NCBI GenBank assembly: GCA_034698045.1
Contig: JAQGAU010001252.1
Span: forward strand, 1-20,250
DNA: 20,250 nt
Reading direction: 5' to 3'
From: Paramacrobiotus richtersi
Lineage: Eukaryota > Tardigrada > Eutardigrada > Parachela > Macrobiotidae
Program-made: the position numbers and the translations under genes
Shown: in pieces, positions 17,030 to 20,250 of the stretch
Position numbering within the stretch: position 1 is the first letter of the stretch
Layout of the letters: every line of letters begins with the position of its first letter
The notes under the pieces: model-generated
Databases searched by the model: none
The model's input: the letters and a program-made list of their open reading frames with translations, nothing else
Told to the model about the DNA's origin: nothing

Positions 17030-18280
17030 TCGCTAGTTCGCAGAGCCTTGGTCGCCAATCTCAATTTTTTTCGGGGCTTTTCTTGATTGTTAGGCGAAAG
17101 TAACAGAGATGTTTCTGCATGTCTTTGGTACTATTGTACTCTTCTGTGACCGGCCTAATCGTCCATACGGCCTGTGTAAGTTTTGCTCACCCCAGAAATT
17201 TTTTCAAGACTTCGCAAAGGTCATTCGGACATTTTTGCCGGGCGGGATCAAGTGAGCAGTTTCAATCAAACACTTTTTCTGGACCCTAGTAAACAATCGG
17301 CTTTGCCACACGATTTGGGCCAAACACTTTGAAAATTTAGGTGTGAAAACTTTATGCTGGACGGAATTTCCGATCTCCAAACGGAGTCGCGGGTTCATAG
17401 GCAAATGTGATTGCTGTGCATCTGGCCTTTAGCGGCGACGTACACCAGTCACGCTGCCCACTTTCAACGATATTTCTCTATTCCCTAACCTTTCGAAGCG
17501 TCAGTGCGAAAAGTTGTACAGTGTTTTGATCTGTTCACATTAAAAATACCAGAACACGGCATCCCAAGTCCCAACGGATCATGGGTTGCTGTTTCAAGTT
17601 GCAGTTCTTTAAAGGTATGTTCAGTCAGCAGACTAGGTGTTGAGCTCGCAGAATCTGTCAAGGCAGTAAGGAGCCAAAAATAGCACATGTACATTTTTCA
17701 AGATTTCAAAGAAAACGTTCAATTCTACGATGTAGTCACCCATAAATTCGGTCACTGCTGCACTGACCACCACAACCCTGTAATGTTGCCCGTTAGAGAT
17801 CCAGACGCATGCTGACATTCAGAAAAGTCCAAAAAGAAAAATTTTCATTCGAAAACTGGCTTTGCTTCTAACTCTTTTATTGTGTTGTCGACGTTTAGGT
17901 TGCCTTCACTTTCCCGACAGCGATACAAATTTTCACCGGATTGCTCAAAATTTCTTTCAGTTCGCCAGTTGTGATTATAGTACGAATTTGCAGCTGCATG
18001 CCCCGAGTTGGGGCAAGTTGTGATCCGACTGGTTCGTGTTCAGAGTTGAGTCAGGAAAGTGACACTCTTTGGTTTTGCTGATACCGATTTTTCAATCTGA
18101 TTCGCGGTTGCATACTCGTACGTTTGGTGAAACATTCCATTCCTTGTTTACTAATTTGAGAACGGAGGAAGGAAGTAATACAATGGATAATTTGTTGTTT
18201 TGCTTCCCCTTTCGGTTTTTTCTTTCGGCATCCAACCTCAGTGTACACTTTCTTGCTGGGGTTTTTGCGTTTTTCGGCAA
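17030..18280 (-). pseudogene. Candidate decayed coding region, - strand
   Basis: Open - strand stretches follow one another in different frames. A stretch near 18040-17890 contains TTGELKEILSNPVKICIAVG. The stretch 17633-17818 contains VVVVSAAVTEFMGDYIVELN. The stretch 17485-17694 contains ETATHDPLGLGMP. The stretch 17204-17404 contains FTPKFSKCLAQIVWQSRLF. Another, near 17190-17060, contains TQAVWTIRPVTEEYNSTKD. They look protein-like but each is within chance length. They could be one old gene with several frameshifts. No family recognised. Confidence 0.22.
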
Positions 18281-18980
18281 ACGTAGTCCATTCAGTGTTC
18301 CGTTATCTCCGCATTAAAAATATCTGGATTAGTATATGTAACCGGTATGAAGTTTATAAACTACTGCTTGTTATTTGTTGTGCCTCAGATCAGACGTCTG
18401 ATACCGAAGCAAACTCTCCCACTTTCGAAATCATTTTTGATTTATATTGCTTCAAGTCGAATGTTCGCTGCTGAATTAACGACATCATTCCGTTTCTGGT
18501 ATTCTGATTCGTTCGTATTCGGACCATACGTCCGTTTAACATTAGTTTTATTGTCATTTCGCTCTGCTTGGGGTCACACATTTGCTGCTGAAGCAAAAGA
18601 TACGAGTACTGAAGCAACAATCAGATGACGCTACTTTGTTTTATGCGTGTACGAACATGTAGCTGCAATTCTGTGCATGATTAGTCCCTGCATGACCATA
18701 ATCAATCTATAATTGCTTCAGATCAAACGTCACTTTACCCACTTCAGTACCCACTTTACTGAATCAGAAAGTCCCATTTTGTCAATGTTGAAGAAAAGAG
18801 TAACGTTTCTTACATTATTGTTGCTTCGCTCTGCGCCTGGTCGAATCTTCAATACCCAAGCAATCCGCCGGTATTTAATATCATTATTATGGTTGCTTCG
18901 TTCTGCTAGGACTTAAATGTTTTTAGTTTCTACATTCTGGAATAAATTATTGGTTTAGGTCAGCTTTACTAATTGACAAT
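18281..18980. repeat. Weak degenerate repeats, no gene seen
   Basis: Related strings recur on the + strand: TTGCTTCGCTCTGC or variants near 18551, 18826 and 18894, and CTTCAGATCAAACGTC near 18717 with CCTCAGATCAGACGTC near 18385. Spacing is irregular. I see no supportable coding frame. Confidence 0.35.
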
Positions 18981-18989
18981 ATTATAATC

Positions 18990-19400
18990 TGTCAGTGCGC
19001 TGGCTAACCAGAACGAAGAAAAGCTGGCGTGTAGGGTTCACCAGTTTAGTTTCTTCGCAAACATAATTCTTCGGGACTAGTACAGCCCGCCTGCATAGAT
19101 TTTATTAAGTTTTGCGATTCCTCGATTATAAATCTGGTCATAGCAGCGCTTGATAATGTTTGTGCGGTATTACTTCGTGTATTAACGCGAAGAAGGGACG
19201 GTTTTAGGTGGTCTGACTAGAAAAATTGTACAGTCCATCATAACTAACTGCCGTTTTTACTGGCAACACACATATATTCGGGAAGAATAGTTCCACCTTA
19301 TTTCAACCTGCCACCGGGTGGGAAACGCATGGTCAAGTCACGGCAGCATTACTTCCGGTAAATTTTCCCACGCCCGTAAAAACCTCTTGATGTACGTTGT
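18990..19400 (-). pseudogene. Candidate decayed coding region, - strand
   Basis: One frame from about 19390 to 19150 has only three stops and contains VELFFPNICVLPVKTAVSYD and NRPFFALIHEVIPHKHY. A neighbouring frame, about 19220-18990, contains MTRFIIEESQNLIKSMQAGC. These overlap in position, so not both can be real. No family recognised. Confidence 0.2.
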
Positions 19401-19598
19401 TATGTTCGGCTTTTCTGTCAAAACGTAGGTATTAACAACTGTAACACTTTGCCATCAGCACTTTTTTAAATTCAAATGTTTTTGCTGTTTAAAATTGTAA
19501 AACAAAATTTTAAACTCATATAACTTTCCATGCGGAGGTGATATCGGGGATCTGACGGTTGCAAATTTAGCATGAGGTTCTGCCCTAAATTTTATAGG

Positions 19599-19691
19599 CC
19601 AATCAAAACAGTTGCGGGCTGAAAAAGAGGTTTTCATTGGCCAATTTCCCTAGAACTTGGTTTGCTATTGGTTAGTTATTAACCCTATAAA
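19599..19691 (+). promoter_or_regulatory. Promoter-like cluster: CCAAT boxes and TATA box
   Basis: CCAAT occurs at 19599-19603 and 19641-19645, and the reverse ATTGG at 19636-19640 and 19667-19671. All lie within 90 bp upstream of TATAAA at 19686-19691. Spacing fits a strong Pol II promoter with a start near 19717. LTR promoters and histone-type promoters share this layout. Confidence 0.5.
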
Positions 19692-19708
19692 GGCCAACCG
19701 TTTTCCGT

Positions 19709-19792
19709 ACCGTTAAAGGCCAAGCGGGCAAATTCGGCCCGCAGCCCTCTCATTCGCTTAGCCGACGGAAGTAGGCCGAGTTAAGCAATGAG
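19709..19792 (+). ncRNA. Two adjacent hairpins in predicted leader
   Basis: The first is GCGGGC/GCCCGC closing a 7-nt loop at about 19725-19743. The second pairs CTCTCATT (about 19747-19754) with AATGAGAG (about 19787-19794), with inner pairs GCTTA/TAAGC. The stem of the second includes the ATG of the small ORF, so folding could limit translation. It may equally be an LTR R-region structure. Confidence 0.35.
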
Positions 19793-19916
19793 AGAAGGTT
19801 TAGTTAGGGTAACGGCTCTGGGTGCCTTAGCCCGATTCAGAGAAGAAAGTGAAAGGTTAGGAGATTTTACAGTCCTAGGACAATTTACACGACAGAGATT
19901 TTTGAACCACGCTTAA
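19788..19916 (+). CDS. 42-residue small ORF behind promoter-like cluster
   Basis: ATG at 19788 to TAA 19914-19916, reading MREGLVRVTALGALARF, then REESERLGDFTVLGQF and TRQRFLNHA. It is basic, with no signal peptide or membrane segment. It is the first ATG after the predicted start site near 19717, has a purine at -3, and is followed by AATAAA 86 bp later. The setting (CCAAT/TATA, ORF, poly(A) in about 430 bp) is what makes it worth listing. The ORF alone is too short to be convincing and I recognise no family. Confidence 0.3.
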   Translation: MREGLVRVTALGALARFREESERLGDFTVLGQFTRQRFLNHA

Positions 19917-20001
19917 TTTACATTTCTGCATTGTTTTAATCGTATCGGTACTTTTTATAAATACCTAGTTTTGTATGTGCAATTTTGATAAACAGGCGAT
20001 C

Positions 20002-20007
20002 AATAAA
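20002..20007 (+). terminator. Poly(A) signal AATAAA
   Basis: AATAAA in CAATAAAATCTG about 310 bp after the TATA box, consistent with a short transcript of about 300 nt or with the R/U5 part of an LTR. The remaining bases to the window end show no gene. Confidence 0.4.
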
Positions 20008-20250
20008 ATCTGTAGTGTTTGGTGACATAGAACAATTATTACAGAGCAACAATATTAATGTAGGCTAGAGCAACTAGTGTAAAGCTGATGGCATAATTAT
20101 AAGTGTTACGAGAATATTTACATGGCAGAGCGTTTAGGTATTAACAGGAACCAAAAGGTCACAGAATCATAGCGGCCGGTGTCATAATGAGTTTAATGAT
20201 ATGCAGGAAAAATAGCGTATACAAGTAAGCGGTAGTCAATATCGTAGAAT

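Noticed and set aside
1..20250. CRISPR arrays, tRNA and rRNA genes, bacterial operon signals
   Set aside because: None seen; the window is eukaryotic.

Overview
This window is metazoan nuclear DNA, most likely from an arthropod. Coding exons are split by GT-AG introns, the introns are very AT-rich, AATAAA signals follow the genes, and there are tandem gene duplicates and inverted-repeat debris. I see no operons, ribosome binding sites, tRNA, rRNA or CRISPR. The species cannot be fixed from the sequence.

Left part (1-3490, + strand): the last three coding exons (482-891, 1973-2497, 3082-3256) of a long coiled-coil protein. They join in phase into 369 codons. The middle exon resembles the C-terminal coiled coil of the outspread/MPRIP (myosin-phosphatase Rho-interacting) family. 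The exons are GC-rich and the introns AT-rich. In intron 1 both splice sites have a nearby duplicate.

Middle and right part (about 4080-16900, - strand): three diverged copies of one two-exon gene for a small secreted protein. Exon 1 encodes a signal peptide and a Pro-rich start with two Cys. Exon 2 encodes a Pro-rich core ending in SECMRCKA or GECMRCKA. Copy A (4865-6650) encodes 86 residues and copy B (12519-13068) encodes 117; both read intact. Copy C (16177-16757) has lost its ATG and one Cys, and lacks an upstream element that A and B share. Non-coding flanks are also shared, so whole segments were duplicated, then cut by insertions: about 1.3 kb in A's intron and about 0.9 kb beside C. 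I do not recognise the protein family.

Between and beyond the copies (7.1-11.6 kb and 17.0-19.4 kb) lie no intact recognisable genes. Runs of - strand reading frame broken by stops and frameshifts may be old coding DNA, possibly of mobile or viral origin, but none is longer than chance allows. Structural features include a perfect 27-bp inverted repeat (7621-7676), a degenerate AT-rich repeat block (about 7150-7560) and several TIR-like hairpins.

The far right (19599-20025, + strand) has CCAAT boxes, a TATA box, two hairpins, a 42-codon ORF and AATAAA in about 430 bp. This is either a compact gene or a solo LTR. A second small ORF with a signal-peptide-like start lies at 14844-15008.
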